Shown here in pieces: positions 23,872 to 37,298 of a stretch of 64,000 nt of DNA. Made by a program: the position numbers and the translations under genes. Every line of letters begins with the position of its first letter. The first letter of the stretch is position 1. The DNA comes from Eudromia elegans (taxonomy: Eukaryota > Chordata > Aves > Tinamiformes > Tinamidae). The stretch lies in assembly GCA_003342815.1 (NCBI GenBank), contig PTEX01000294.1:735265-799264 (forward strand), read 5' to 3'. A model generated the notes under the pieces. That model made no database searches. It was not told the origin of the DNA and worked only from the letters and a program-made list of their open reading frames with translations.

Positions 23872-26800
23872 CAGCTCCCTGCAAACAGGTATGGGGATGG
23901 ACAACAGGTAGACCAGGATTTGGGAGCTCACGGAGGGGTTATGTGGGTTATGGAGAAGCTTTAGGGATACAGGTCCAGAAGACAAACCAGCTCAACTCCT
24001 CGGAGACCCACCAGTAAATTATTGCCATGCAATGACGGAGTGTTCTTCTGGACACACATAACCACATGCACCTGACAGAAGGGTGACAATATGCTCAGCA
24101 TCAGCTAAAAAGGAGGAAAACTGAGTCTAGGATATGATTTCCTGTAGCACTGCAGCATCTAGAAGGTCTAATGAAGGTTGAGGTTCTCACTGTGCAAAAA
24201 AAGAGACGGGAAAAGGTTCCCCTTCCTCCTCCATCCTGACACCGTTCCTGGAGTAATCCTGCCAGAAGAACGTGCACCTCAGACACCCTTTTTGTTTCCA
24301 GAAATGAACGAATTTCCCTTCCAGATCCCTCCTCTACCCTCTCCCAGACTCCTCTTCCTCTTTCCCTGCCTTTTTACATCACATCACCTGTTCTTTTCTT
24401 TTTGACTTCCAAATCCACACTTTCCTCTTTGAGACAATATTTAAACATGCACTTTGAGTTAGAGTCACAGCATGCACCAAAACCCCTCCTTTTCTACATT
24501 TGCTGGCCTCTTGCTTTTAGCAACTGGCAGCTTTCTTACAAGAATGAAGATCTAGACCCTTCATTTCACAGCGTGCTGGCTTATCTCTAACTTCTAATTT
24601 CTCTTATTGCATCTTCACATTCTTGGCCTTCTATCTTTGCCCCTTTCCTGTGTTCATCTGTCAAATGTCCTCTTTTCTCCAAAGCACTGCTTAAAATGCA
24701 GCTCTCCAAGCTGCACTCCTGCCTTCTAATCACTGGTAACTCTAGATAATCCCTGGAACATTTTCCCATCTTCTGCCACATGTTTAACTTGACTGCTTTA
24801 GATTTCAAGGTCTCCTAGACAGGGAGTATGTCTTATCTCTAATCTATAAAATACTATTCATGTTTATGCTTCTCTACAAACATTATCTAATAAATGGAAT
24901 TCCTTGCATGCATTTATGATCAGCCATGAAAGGATGAGGAGGACTAACTAGAATGTGAAATTAACCATTTAAAACCCAAAACAAAAGATACAACGACCCA
25001 GAGATTGATTTCAAAGTGAGATTTGGGTGGTACTACAGATAAATCACTACTTGCAGCCACAATTAAGCAAACAGCTGCTTTTGTTTCATTGCTTCCATGC
25101 ATCACGTTGCATTGCCCTGCTGTGAGTTGCTGTGCCAATAGATAAATGCTGGACTATCACAGGACCACGCTGTGGACCGTGTTCTCGCCCTGCTAAGAAG
25201 AATCCTGGATGACATTCACTTCTGTTAGTCACCAAAGTGGCTCTTCTTGACCTCCTGCATGGTGGGAAGATCCCTTGGGAACTGAGGGGAAGGCAGTTTA
25301 TAATATTAGGCCCCTACTAACGTAAGCTCCTGCTCTAAAGCCTACAAAACAAGCTCAGTGTTTGCCCTGCTACTAGCAGTAAAAGCTTTGGCAGAACACA
25401 CAGCAGCAGCAGCTGCTGTTTCTTGCATGCAAACTCAACAGCTAAATCACTGTTTCCTCATAAATTTACGTTACAGTGTGTGGCTGTTTCTAGCGTTCCT
25501 ATATTCCACCCAAGGTGAAGTGGTTCAGCAGAACGATTCTGGCTGACCCCGCTACCTTTCCAAGGGAAAACCTTTCGCCAGGAGGAAGGAAAATGAATGT
25601 TATTGGCAGCTGATAAAGCCCAACTGCTGCAGATGCTTCCCAGACCGTCTTGGCATCCTCAAATGCTGAGTTTGCAAGCCAGTGTGATTGCAGGGGAGAA
25701 GTTAGGGGCTGCTATCGAGTGCTTTCAGAAGGCAGCATGCCTAACCAGGATGCCAGGTGACACGTATCATCCAATGTACATGCAATGCTAGAAGTGCTCC
25801 AAAGCCAGCTTCTGGCTAATGGCAGTGAAAAAGACCTATAGAGCAGGAAAGTATATAGTTAAACAGAAAGAAATAATTTTAATTTAAAAAAAAGGAAAAA
25901 AAAAAACCCTTAGTTTTAATAATTGGAATGAATGGTCAGAAGATGATATGAATTAGGGTAGTTCTACTGCTATCAATTTTGGCTAATGAAGGCATACTCT
26001 GCTTGAACCTAGACAAATGCTTTTAACCAAGCCTTACAAAACATTTCATATCATAACCACAATGATCTAATCAGCTTGGACGTCACCAACACAACAACCC
26101 TTGTGTTGTTGTAGCTGCGGCTTCTAGGGATGTATGAGCAACACAAGCTTGCTGGGAGAAATCACATCTTTCATTAGACCAACAAATACAGCCAACAGAG
26201 GGTAAATACTCAGGTATGTTGAACTTCCTTCGCAGCTGAAACAAGCAGTGAGGACAGTGAGGTGGATGCAACTACCCAGAATTTGACCACCTATTTTACA
26301 CAGGTAATTTTTTATGCAGTTAATTTTGTCTAAGATATCAATGATTACGAATGTGTGGATTTTTTTCCAGTAAAATTAGCATTAGCAAAAGATAGCATTG
26401 GATGCCTTCAAGTAGATATGGGAGGGAAGGCCCTGGAAGAGGGCGACGATCATGGTTTGTGGTTCTTGCATCTCTACGAGGACTTCGTAGTGACATGGAT
26501 GAAGCCTCCTGGAAGAGGGTGATGCTTTGTCAATTACAAGCTGCCAATCAGGCAGAGAAGCTGCAGTGCCCTGCGGGGAGCTACTGCAAGAGGACAGCAG
26601 GTAACAGCAAGAGTGGCAGCTCGGGAGGACAAACAGTCCTGAGGAAAGACACAGCAGTTGGTTAATTATAGGAGGAGGGCTAAAGACCAGAGGGAATACT
26701 CTAAAATATGCTTTTATTTTTTTCTATCTTTTTTTTTTTTTCCTTTTTGCCCTAAATCCAACCAGTATCCAAGCAACTCAGAATCACAAAATCTCTAATC

Positions 26801-28792
26801 TCAGATGATGTGAGCCCAAATCTAGAGCCTTCATCAGTTGTGAGCTTCTGGTTTTCTCTTCCACAGCAGGTATACATCACCCTCTGAAATGGAAACTCAC
26901 ATGTGAGACTAGAACTTTATTAAGCATCAGAGCACTAACCTTATCTCCATGAATCACAGCAAGTCTTAGGTTTGCTTCCCTGCAGGATGCCCCACAGTTT
27001 TGTCCTGTCCACGTGTCTTCATTAAGGTTTCCACCATCTGCCTTAGAGACTGTCAGAAAATAACGTAAAAAACACAGGACTAGATACCAGAAAAATGGTT
27101 TTTTTGCTCAATTCCATTTCCTGAAACCCCTGTGATGTTCTTCAAGGGAGCTGTTATTCCAAGCAAAGTTAGCTTGCATAAAGACTCTATACACACAGAA
27201 TTTAATTGCAATTTCAGAGAATAAATCATTGCTTGTCTTCCCTCTGATCCTCATTTATTTCCCTTAATTACATGTGTTTTTCCACACTGTCTTCAGTGGT
27301 TAATGTAAGCACTTTATTCCATTACAGGAAACTACCATCTTTTTCCTTCTCCAAGCTGAAATAACTGAGGTATTTACACAAATATTTGAAAAAAAAAAAA
27401 TAATATAAACTCATCACAGTGGACTTTTAAGAACATTCATATCACTTAGAAAATGCTGCCTTTCAAAAGCTTTAGAAAACACATGAAGAACTAAACAGGA
27501 CCTTCTCCAGGAACTTCTTTTGCTCTTTTTAAACATTACTTTAAATGTGAAGTTATGAGCACTGGAAAAAGTGTTCATATGAAGCACGAATGAAGATTAC
27601 TAAAATGCATCATTTCTCTCTTCTTTCAGTTGAGACTAGGAAAAAAAAAGTGAAAAATTCCTGTTAATACTGTCATGGTACATGAAGTGAGCAGATTAAA
27701 GCATTTGGGTTTTTTTTTCTGGTAGTAATTCATTTTTTTTGAGCTATTTCCTATGTTAAGGGATCATGAGGGAGGCCGGCTTGCCACCAGACTCAGACTG
27801 CAACATAAAAAAGTGATTAAGTATTATTGTTCTTCACAGGAAACTGTGTTTACAATGGGCTGCAGTTCACTCCGTTCTGCTTTGGGTTCCCAGTGAAACA
27901 TCTGCATAGGATTGTTTATGCTTCTGCAAAACAAGAGTGAGCTTGGAATACATTTGAAAGTGCCTGGCTTCATCCCTCCTAGCCAGCTTCACACAGGTGA
28001 CATCTGATAAAGACACCTGTCCCTTTGATTTACCTTTACATCAATAATTATATATTTTTGGTGTTTTTTCCTCTCTTTTTTTTTTTTTTACAGGGAAAAG
28101 GAATACTTTTAAATTCACTTCCCTAAGTTATCATCTGCTAGCTCAGGTCTTCAGCATCCACGTACAAGGTCATAAAAGCAAAAACAAACATACAATATCA
28201 TGTGCCCACGTTTCAGGAATCAAGCTGCCAATGAGACTAACTTTCCCAGACAGCAGTCTTTCTCCTCTTCAGCTGCATTCCTATTGTTATTTTGATAGAA
28301 AAATAACATAATTTTTATTATCTAAATAACATACTGATTTTTTAAAAAATAATAAATTATCAGTAAAAAAGCTATAAGTTATTTATTATTTATTTATGCC
28401 TTTACCACAGTAACAAACTGATACTCAGTCTTCTGGTACTTAACTTACTGGGTTATTATTGGGTTCAGATTGGTATCACTTGTTTGATGGTAGAGGAAAA
28501 AAAAATGAGAGAGGAGAAGAGTATACTGTAGTGAATATCCAAAAGGTGCCAATGCTTCCAATACTCCCAGTGTCCAAACAATGATGCCACCATTGGTGCA
28601 GAGGCTGGGCTTCCTAAAATCAAACCTTTCCACCAAAAATCACCTTCCAATCATCCTCTGAAACATCCTAAATCTGATGGAAGAACCCATAAGGAGGCCC
28701 AGGTCCATGTTGCTCCTCTAAGTTCCCCCTCAGGGCTCACCGGAGTTGCTTTCCTCTGGAGCTCAGCTTGTGAATACTCTTTGGATTGATTT

Positions 28793-28984
28793 TTCCTTCC
28801 TTCCTTCCTTCCTTCCTTCCTTCCTTCCTTCCTTCCTTCCTTCCTTCCTTCCTTCCTTCCTTCCTTCCTTCCTTCCTTCCTTCCTTCNTCCTTCCTTCCT
28901 TCCTTCCTTCCTTCCTTCCTTCCTTCCTTCCTTCCTCCCTTCCTCCCTTCCTCCCTTCCTCCCTTCCTCCCTTCCTCCCTTCCA
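28793..28984. repeat. Composite TTCC and CCTCCCTT pyrimidine array
   Basis: TTCC tetranucleotide units to about 28935, with an unresolved N at 28888, followed by about six CCTCCCTT octamers. The plus strand is pure pyrimidine for about 190 bases. Its true length may be collapsed in the assembly. Confidence 0.97.
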
Positions 28985-30354
28985 ATTTTCTCCCAACATT
29001 TCCCAACTTCTGATAGTTGCTCCATCACTGAAGCACTCCACGTTCTTCCCTCAAAACTTTTTGCTATTCCTCCTCCTCCTCCTCCTCCTCTCCCATTTCC
29101 TGGGATTTGTCTCTTTGTCATTCATTTTTACTACCCAGTCTTTACTGTCTCCTGGCAAGTGTTGAGCAGTTCCTTGAAAAAAACAAAATCAGACATTTAG
29201 CATTTCTAAGTTAATAACAGCAATAAAGTCAAGCAGCTGCTGTCCCCCTGGGAGCAGCATTCCAGGCTGATGCAGCTCTACAGCACGAGGACTGGAAGAC
29301 TCCCATGAACACGTCATCTACGGTGACTCCTCTCCAGTCAGGAGAAGATGGAACTTGCGCAGACAGACTGTTTATGGGAGAAGAGAATCAACTTGGGCAC
29401 ACAAGGACGGCAAGGGTGGAACGTCTCTGTCACAAACTAGGAGGGACGGGGCTGTAGCCAAGACACCACGCTCAGCATGGAGCGCGTTGTGTCAACACAC
29501 AGCTAGACTGGGCCCCTGCCAAGTCAGCCAGGAGGTATCTACACTAAAGCCCTCTTGGGTTGGATTATTTATATTTTCGTATTAAAATCTGACAAATAAA
29601 CCTAACAATATTTCTGGCAAGGCTCCAGCAATAGCGAGTGTTGTGTTAACATAAGTTGCTACTTACTGCTCTGCAATGCACGGAGTATCTGTCCAAAGGA
29701 AGCAGAGGACAAGTTTTTTTTGAGTAAATTGCAGGAATGGGATGAGCCCACTCCATTTAGTTTCCTGCAGTAGTCCGGTTGTAACAAGGGATAGTCACAC
29801 TACACTGTTGATCGTTATGACAAAGATGAGCAGAACACAAGGAACACATTTTCCACAGAAGCTAAATACAGGCTATCTGGCAGTATCCTTACCCTCCTAC
29901 TGCATGTTACCTTCAAAGAATAACCCATGATGTCAAAAATGAATGACGGAGCTGTTATTAATTTAAAAGACACTGACACAAGAAGTGGTAAGTGGTCCCA
30001 GGAGTCTTCGCACACCCCATAAGACAATAGTGATTGTCTGGTTGAAGTCGTTAATCCCCTTGAGGGCATGATTTGCAGCCTGTGGTTTGCAAGGCCCTAG
30101 CTCTATTCATAGTTGATCTGGGGGCTCAGCAGCCTCGGGCTATGAACGAGGTCCCTTCCTGCCTCTCACAGGTCAATGGGCTTCAACCTGGACCTGTGAT
30201 TCATGCAGTCTCTCCATGGTGCCCACAGTGCCCCAACATCCTCCTTTGTGCCATGGAAATCAATACCCATACACACCACCGTCAAATGTCCTGTCTCGGA
30301 GCAGGTCTCTCTTCTGCATGATGATCTCAAGAGGTGTGGAAATGCAGATCTAGA
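28985..30354. other. Gene-free intergenic DNA with TCC repeat
   Basis: It contains a TCC trinucleotide repeat of about 7-8 units at 29068-29091. No gene recognised; open frames such as 29355-29585 and 30073-30321 lack similarity to known proteins. Confidence 0.6.
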
Positions 30355-30480
30355 CCTACAGAGATCACAGAACCATTAAGGCTAGAAGGTATCTCTAGAG
30401 ATCATCTAGTCCAATCCCCTCTGCACACGTAGGGTCACCTACAGCACGAGGTACAGTGCTGGTCCAAGATGGTCTCCTGC
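30355..30480 (-). mobile_element. CR1 LINE 3'-end fragment
   Basis: Reverse-oriented short piece of a CR1 3' end. On the minus strand it contains gattggactagatgatctc, a tail of the type ccttaatggttctgtgatct and gaccctacgtgtgcagaggg, matching the CR1 pattern gaccctgc...ggttggactagatgatctccagaggtcc...ttctgtgattct. It is heavily truncated at its 5' end, with uncertain left-to-right extent (could reach about 30510). Confidence 0.82.
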
Positions 30481-33400
30481 TTTTCTTCGGGAGTCCTGAC
30501 AGACTAAGGGACTGCTTGATGATTTCCAAGGGGAATCATCCAGATTTTACTTGAAACCCTCCATTCACTATGTTACAACCCTACTGCTAATTTTACACTC
30601 TAGTCAGGATTGCAGTATGACCATGAAGTCTGGGGAAAGTGGGACTGAGAAGGAATAAGGTATATATGAAGTTCTGTGGCAAGCATAGAGAGGACATCCA
30701 TTCCACTGGTACCAAAAACCAACATCTGCAAACTCTGCAGCCCAACAAACTGCTGCATTTGTGTGAACAGGGGTGGAAGTCTCCATGCATGTGTGTAGTA
30801 GTCTCCATACACATGGGTTGGCTAACATATGCACTCTATAGCAAGCGAGATACTTATATGTACATAGAGCACAGTTAGAGGGTTTTCTTCACTAGGATTA
30901 AGGCCACACAATCTATCAGGACGCTGACTTGTAACAAAGCTGCTTCTTCAACACACCAAAACACACAAGCAATGGGCAAATGCATGCATGGGGAGCCCCT
31001 ATCAGCCCAGTCCTCTGCTCCACATGTGCCTGGCCATAGAAGAAATTCTGTGCAACAGGCAGTCACTAAATATTTAATTTGGTTTACCGTGGCTCTCTTT
31101 AGCCCCTTAAAGGCTTACACAGCTGTGGAGACACCGTGCAAAATAAACCATAGGTTTGATTAACACCTGTAAAATAGGGGTGTCCTTTGTGATGAAAGCA
31201 GCATCTGTAGATGCCACGTTCCTCCAAGACAAGCTGTCACCCAGGCTGCTTGACTCTCACGAAAGATGGCTCCAGATCCAGGGCCAGAGGCCAGATGGCA
31301 GAAAGGAGGCGTCCTCTTGCTCTCTTGCATCTTGATTGAGAGAAATTGAGAGAATCAAAATGATTCAGGCTATCACCACCCTCAAGTTCAATGTTTGCCA
31401 TGCCTTCCACCCACATTATTTCAATTTTAGGTTCCAGCTGTATTTCCAAACACAGCAATCTTCCATCCAGAAAGTCCTGTTCTGCATTTTATGTACTCAG
31501 TCAACTCTGTTCTGCAGCATCTTCCAGGGCTCTTTGTCCTTAGATGCTCTAGCAAATTTGTATTGCAGTTTTGGTCTCCTCCATCACAGGCGTTGCAGAA
31601 GAACCTGCAGGAAAATCTGGGCTTGCATGTTGCACATTGATGGAACAGAGTTTGAGCAAAAGCCATAGACCAGAGCTAAGGCTGGGCTATAGGCACCTAT
31701 CCATCCCTATTTTATATTTTTCTATCTCTATTATATATTTTAATGCACAGAGAGGAGGATACCAAATGCTCACTAAAAGCCACTGTCTCCAGTTATGGAT
31801 TATTTTTGTATTGCCCTAAGATCTTGACACTGTGGGGGAGTGTTTTTGTTCGATCCTCTGACCACCACCACCACCAAAAGTAAAATAGGGGCTTTAGAAA
31901 GTGACAATATATTTTATTACACAAATTGATTCAGCTGAAGGGACCCTTTGAGCACCCAAATCCTCCCTAGACTCTTTTGCATCACTGTTGTACAAATGTG
32001 GCCATAGGGAGTTTGTGTAAGTAAAAGCCTGGAAAGGAAAACAAATATCACTATTTCTGGGAACGCTGGAGCTCCAAAACTTTGTTCTCACTAAACTTGT
32101 GCTACTTCCTACTTCTTGTGGTTTGTTCTCATGCTGTTTTTAACCTCCTCTCAAACCAATATAGTATTTCTATTTCACTTCCAAAACAAATCAAGGAAAA
32201 AACACAAAACACAGCACACATGAAAAACAATTGAACAGAACCCTTTTCATTCCCAAAAGGGCTTCAGCAACCATTTGTTGATTCTTTTTTCTTCTTTTTC
32301 CCTAACAAGTTCACATGTTATTTTAACTTAATATAAAAGCAGCACCATAATGCTTCTAAATAAAGAGTAGGATCCATTTTCCAGATAAAAGTAACAAAAC
32401 AGTTAGGTTGGAGGAAATTTGCAGAGCTCTCCATGGTTGAACTACAACTCTTCCAAGTGCTTGTACATATCCCTGGTTGGGATAGGGAGCAAGATGGATT
32501 GAAAATTGGAAAATCTCCCTTTTGACACCAGGACACGCTCTTGGTGTTCAAAACTGGCAGCCGGTGCCTTGCAGCACCCTAAAATAGCTGTTTATTCTGC
32601 AGCCTCTGCTTTTACTGCTTATTTCCAAACAAACCTTTGCCATTTCCTGAGCAGAAAAGGCTGTGCTTTTTAATTCTGTGCTACAGGCTTTTGAAAAGCC
32701 TAGATACCGCTGGTTTCCCCCTATAAATAGCCCAGGCTCACTGTGACATCGCACTATTGACATTTAGTTCAAACGAATTAAAAAACCTGACAGGAAGCAA
32801 ACAAACGAAAAAAAGATATAAAGAATGAAAAAAAAGAAAAAAAAAGGAAAAAAAAAAAAAAACAAGAAAAGATAATGAGATGTTGAATCTCGGGGAATTT
32901 TATTTCTGGAGGAATTTGTAACCTCAACAGAACAAAGCTCTGTCTTGGGTACATGTGCACACCCTATTCTTGCCCTTAACTGGAGAAGGTAGATCTGCTT
33001 GACAAGAAAAAAAAAATTCTTTGTATCTCATTTCATACCGTTTTCTGGTGTCACTTTCATGATCCCCAAAACTTGTGGTTCACAGCAGTGCAGGTTGCCT
33101 TGATATGTATCTGCTAGAACCTCAGTTATTTCCCAGAGCCCTGAAAGAAGCAGATTTTACATCACACGTGGTCAAAATCATCCAAAATCAGCCATCAGGA
33201 AGAGTCTGGTCCAACCAAACGTCCTGCTCAAAGGGTCTGCACTTGGGAACACAGAGTGAGTGTCCATGGATTACAGCTATGTTGTCACCTCGAGGGAGAA
33301 GGAGCCTGTGAGGCACTATGTAATGTATATTTAATAAACAAGTAAATAAATAAATCATAAATGCACCGCCAAAGAGACTTGGCGAGCCCTCGGCTGGCCT

Positions 33401-34387
33401 CTGGTAGAGGCTGATGCAAAGAAATTCCTAACATGCTGGAGTCCTGGGGCCTCTGGGATCATGCTGCAAAAGGTCTGGTTTGGTACCAAAAAGTTGCAGT
33501 AAAAAGTCCATCACTGAGAATTCATCCTCCAGTTTGAGCATTCAAGTCACCTACTCTCTTTGGAGTCAAAGCACCATCCGTAGTCCCCAAGGGATCGGCT
33601 GACACGACCCTCCCCATCTGATGGGTTCATGGACAACCCAAGAGGCTAAAGTCACTTTATGTGACTACTTATAATCACAATACTTAATAAAGTGGGTAAT
33701 GATGGGAAAAGGGATCCCAAAAAAAATCTTCAAGCTTCTGAGAGAAGTTCACTGAAAAAAATGGAAAGCTAAAAAATACCAAAATATTCTCATTTAAAAA
33801 AATCCGCTTTCAAAGGTGGTCATGTGTTGGCCACCTGCAGTTTGCTTATTGAAGACTCCAAACGACACAAAATATATTACATTCCCTACTAACCATGAGA
33901 ATTATCCTTAATATTTTTTCCAAGTTTCAATTTCTGTGCCTGCTTACCAGACTAAGGAGCCACTAATCAAAACTTATTCTTGCTCAGGAGCGCCCAGGTA
34001 CATCTTAAAGCACTTCTTTCCTAGTCAAATACAGTCCACCAAGGGATCGCAAGCAACCTTAAAAGATACATACGTTCTCCCATCTCAAGACGTATTCCAG
34101 CTGTTTTGCTTTCTTAGCATTTCTTGAAAATTCAAGCACGTACCAAGGATGCACCAGATCACATCTGCTGAAATGCTGCACTCAAAGGGACTCTTCCATG
34201 CTGTTCTGCTCTCCAGTTCATCCACTGCTTCCCACCAAGGTATACGCCTGCATCCCTCCAATTGCTAGTATCAACATATTCCGTCTTTACTCTCTTCCAG
34301 CAAGGGAAAGAGGGTGTAAATTTATCTCAGGAAGGAAAATGCAGCTTTTCAGGGGAAAGCGAAATATATTGGCTGATTTTGCCCATC
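30481..34387. other. Gene-free DNA downstream of EMSY
   Basis: No recognisable gene. It includes an A-rich tract (32830-32862) and small open frames on both strands (for example 31336-31668) that I do not recognise. LRRC32, the expected neighbour in human, has a large single coding exon that would be obvious; it is not here. Confidence 0.6.
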
Positions 34388-34407
34388 CTATCCTTATGCA
34401 AACATGT

Positions 34408-34413
34408 TTTATT
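34408..34413 (-). promoter_or_regulatory. Distal poly(A) signal candidate of EMSY
   Basis: Perfect AATAAA on the minus strand, about 2.7 kb after the stop codon. It is the next clean hexamer after the one at 36694 on this strand, and its distance fits a long 3' UTR. Confidence 0.4.
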
Positions 34414-36693
34414 TAGGTGGTTTGGTGTTGTTTAAAAGGACAGGAGTGGGTGCACAATGGCACTACAACCAGCACAGAGGGCTCGTATGAGGAATGTGTA
34501 TATCTGCAGGACATGGTAAGGAGCAGGCAGCAGGACCAGGAGAATAAAGCTATTTATATGGCTGAAATGCTGCAACAGGCAAGTAAAGTAATCTCAAACC
34601 ATCTGATTTGGGAAAACACCAAGAGAGGGGTTTCAGTTTGACCTGAATACACCCACCGCAACAGTCCCTTTTTCCTGAACTTCTTACATGACTTCTAGAT
34701 TCCTTCGGCATGTGCCTCAGTTTACCAGAACTTAACACCATGCATAACACAATACAAGTGCTGAATCCATCCTAAGTGATTTTTTTTACTCTCTCTTTTT
34801 GGCTGGACAAAGGCAGCTTCCTTGAATGTGCAAACCTAAACCCAGAACCACAATTTATGGCAGAGATGTCAAGCAAACGCTATTAAGAAGCATCTCGCCC
34901 TGCTTTATCCTCTCGTGGCCTCTCAGTTCTGGCTACAACGGGGACATTTACAGCATAAGTGACGGTGAAAATGTGATAGAAACCAGAGGGATGGTACGTC
35001 ATCCGCCTCGTTCTTCACATGACTCCCTGCACAGACTGTGCCCAGGCTGGCACCTGCAGAGCGTACCCAACCACTTGGTCCATCCCACCAGAAAGAACAT
35101 CTGCATTAAGTAAATGTCATGCTGTAATCATGGGACTTGGACTATAACCTAGTCACTGTTGTTGGTCATGGTTATTTTGCTAAGACGGGAACAACAGCTC
35201 TTTAACAGCATTCAAAAACTGAAATGCTTAAAAAGGGCTTAGTGGCAGGTTTCTTATGTTTTAAATAGAGAAAGAATTAAGGTATGTTTTATGTTTCTTC
35301 TTTGTTCTCTTCCATCCTGAACACTAAATCCAGCAGAAACCAAACCAATACCTATTCCAATGCTGCTCTGACATAAAGCAAAAATAAAGTTTCCTACGCA
35401 AACACTCCATCATTTTCATGTTACATTTGGCAGAACACTTCTCCACTGCAATAAAGTATATGATTTCCAAACTAATGCTGATGGAAAACAGAAAGAGAAG
35501 TGTATGAAAAAGTAAAAAAAAGTACGAGGGATTGCTTTTATAAAATAACCAAGATGAAAGAGCAACTGCACCATCTAGAGGATACTGTATGTTCTTACAC
35601 AGGAGAATATTCAGAACAAGTAAGATGAGTATTTTGGGATTTTTTTTAGGGTTTGTATTTCCATTTTGAGAGTTACTCCAGCTGGAATTTAATCTTAACT
35701 ACAATATCAAAAGTAAAATCACAGCTTAAAAAAAGACTGACGCAAAAACTGTATTAGACTTTGGATGAAATCTACTTACAGTAGTAACTTCAGCACCAAA
35801 AAGTGGGCAGTTAGGCTGATAGATGTATATACAATTAAATGATATGTCCAAGTCTTAAAACGTTTAGTTATTTATAATGAATTCTATACAAAACAGTTAA
35901 AAACATGTTTTTTTATATACATTTGAAAAAGAAAAAAAAAGGAAACTATTGTCTTTGTTAGCAGAATGTATTAAAACTGGTTGTCTTATCCTACTTTGAA
36001 CCCAAACCTCTCTCTGTGGCTTGTAACTATCACAAAACCCAACGTATTGCTTCAACAAGCCAAATCATAAAGCTAATTTCTGAAACCTCGCACTGTATTT
36101 CAGTTTACCCTTTTGAACTTCCCAAATGGTCACTTTAAAAACAGCATGTAAGAGTAAAATAGAGATTTTTAAAAGCCATAGCTCACTTCTAAATTCAGAA
36201 GTTCAGCTTAAGATACTGAACCATTTTTTCTCCAATTTTGAAAAACTGCTTTATACCAAAATACCTCCACTCGCACCCCCTTTGCATTAGAATTAATGCA
36301 CCTGCCTGTTTAACAGGAACTTCTTAAACAACTTGGCCTTGCTTTACATTTTGTATTTAAATAAATAACCAAAGATTAACTAGAGTAGATGAGCATTTCG
36401 TGTACTTATGGCACAAAGAAATGCTTCAAAATGCCACCACCCCACTTCTTGAAAAGCATGAAAACAGAAGTCCACTCGTAAAATCACACTGCTACTAGTT
36501 AGTGATTTTGCTTATTTCCAAATATTCACCAACAAGGATATTAAAAAAATAAACTATATTTTTAGGCTTATTAAAAATCTTAACTCTAAGTGAGCACAAG
36601 TGCAGGAAAGCTAACCAATCCCAAAATTCCTGGAGCTTTTCCAGCACCGTCAGAGACGCTTTTTCTCTCACATGCTATTTAAAAATACAAATA

Positions 36694-36699
36694 TTTATT
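36694..36699 (-). promoter_or_regulatory. Proximal poly(A) signal candidate of EMSY
   Basis: Perfect AATAAA on the minus strand, about 405 bases after the stop codon. The sequence downstream on that strand (GCATGTGAGAG, then CGTCTCTGACGGTG) is moderately G/U-rich, as expected near a cleavage site. Confidence 0.45.
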
Positions 36700-37103
36700 A
36701 AACATTCTCTTTTTTTTGATGGTGTTTTGCTCAACAGCTGACCAAAAGACACAGCAAAGTAAGGATCCCTTTCCACTGAATGCTGTTTCAGTATCTGGGC
36801 AAGGGCTTCATAGCACGCGCTGTAAAATTCGCTGCAGGTTTGCTTTTTAACAGGAGTACATTCCACTGTCACAGGTTTACTATATCTTGGTAACTGTATC
36901 TTTTTGGAAACCTTTTTCTTTCTTTTTTTTTTTTTTTATAAAGATGCAGCTTTTGCAATACTGTCTTGTTAAAACACACTGATGCTTCAAGGGTCCAATG
37001 AACAACTCTAATAAGCAAAGTGCTCTAAGACATCACGATACGAGGGCGTCTTGGATACTCGACTCCCAGGATATTTTAAAGTGCACTCCAGTGTCCCAAT
37101 TCC

Positions 37104-37298
37104 TTAGGGTTGCTCAGCAGAACTCTGAGAGGGGCTGGGCTCAGCGCCGTCCTCAGGGCTACTGTCCACATCTGGTTCCATCGCGGTCTCCTCGTCATCG
37201 AGGCGCTGACTCGTGAAGTTGTTGAGCTCCAGGAGCCCGCTGGGTTCCACTACCACATTGGAGCTGGAGTGACAAGGGATAGGATATTGAGGAATAGT
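37104..37298 (-). CDS. EMSY: EMSY final coding exon with stop
   Basis: The acceptor follows a very strong pyrimidine tract (the complement of the GA and A run at 37302-37324). The exon has 64 codons and ends in TAA at 37106-37104. The product is TIPQYPIPCHSSSNVVVEPS, GLLELNNFTSQRLDDEETAM, EPDVDSSPEDGAEPSPSQSS, AEQP. The acidic, serine-rich C-terminus is the known EMSY end (human ends ...SSAERS, from memory). The exon is noticeably GC-richer than the surrounding introns and 3' UTR. Confidence 0.96.
   Translation of the reverse strand, partial: TIPQYPIPCHSSSNVVVEPSGLLELNNFTSQRLDDEETAMEPDVDSSPEDGAEPSPSQSSAEQP

Larger units (their letters stand above)
14302..28790. other. Gene-free intergenic DNA
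   Basis: Long stretch without a recognisable gene, RNA gene or clear transposon. It includes homopolymers (A at 16797-16813, T near 18987-19003 and 19065-19079, A26 at 21122-21147), a 14-bp repeat with period 22 (17121-17156), a 9-bp-arm inverted repeat (21935-21960) and a triplicated 13-mer (23828-23871). Open frames of up to about 147 codons occur on both strands, none with similarity to a protein family I know. Degraded repeats or conserved non-coding elements cannot be excluded by eye. Confidence 0.55.
34388..37103 (-). other. EMSY: EMSY 3' UTR (distal end inferred)
   Basis: Sequence downstream of the stop codon with no coding potential, A/T-rich with several homopolymer tracts. Two AATAAA signals are seen on the transcribed strand, at 36699-36694 and 34413-34408. 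A UTR ending near 34390 would be about 2.7 kb, similar to what I recall for human EMSY mRNA. The true end is not provable from sequence alone. Confidence 0.45.

Noticed and set aside
28651..29165. Open frames of Gly-Arg-Lys-Glu or Phe-Leu-Pro-Ser repeats
   Set aside because: They are translations of the TTCC microsatellite in several frames; not genes.
1..34387. LRRC32 (the human neighbour of EMSY) looked for in the left half
   Set aside because: No leucine-rich-repeat coding exon is present on either strand; the gene must lie further left.
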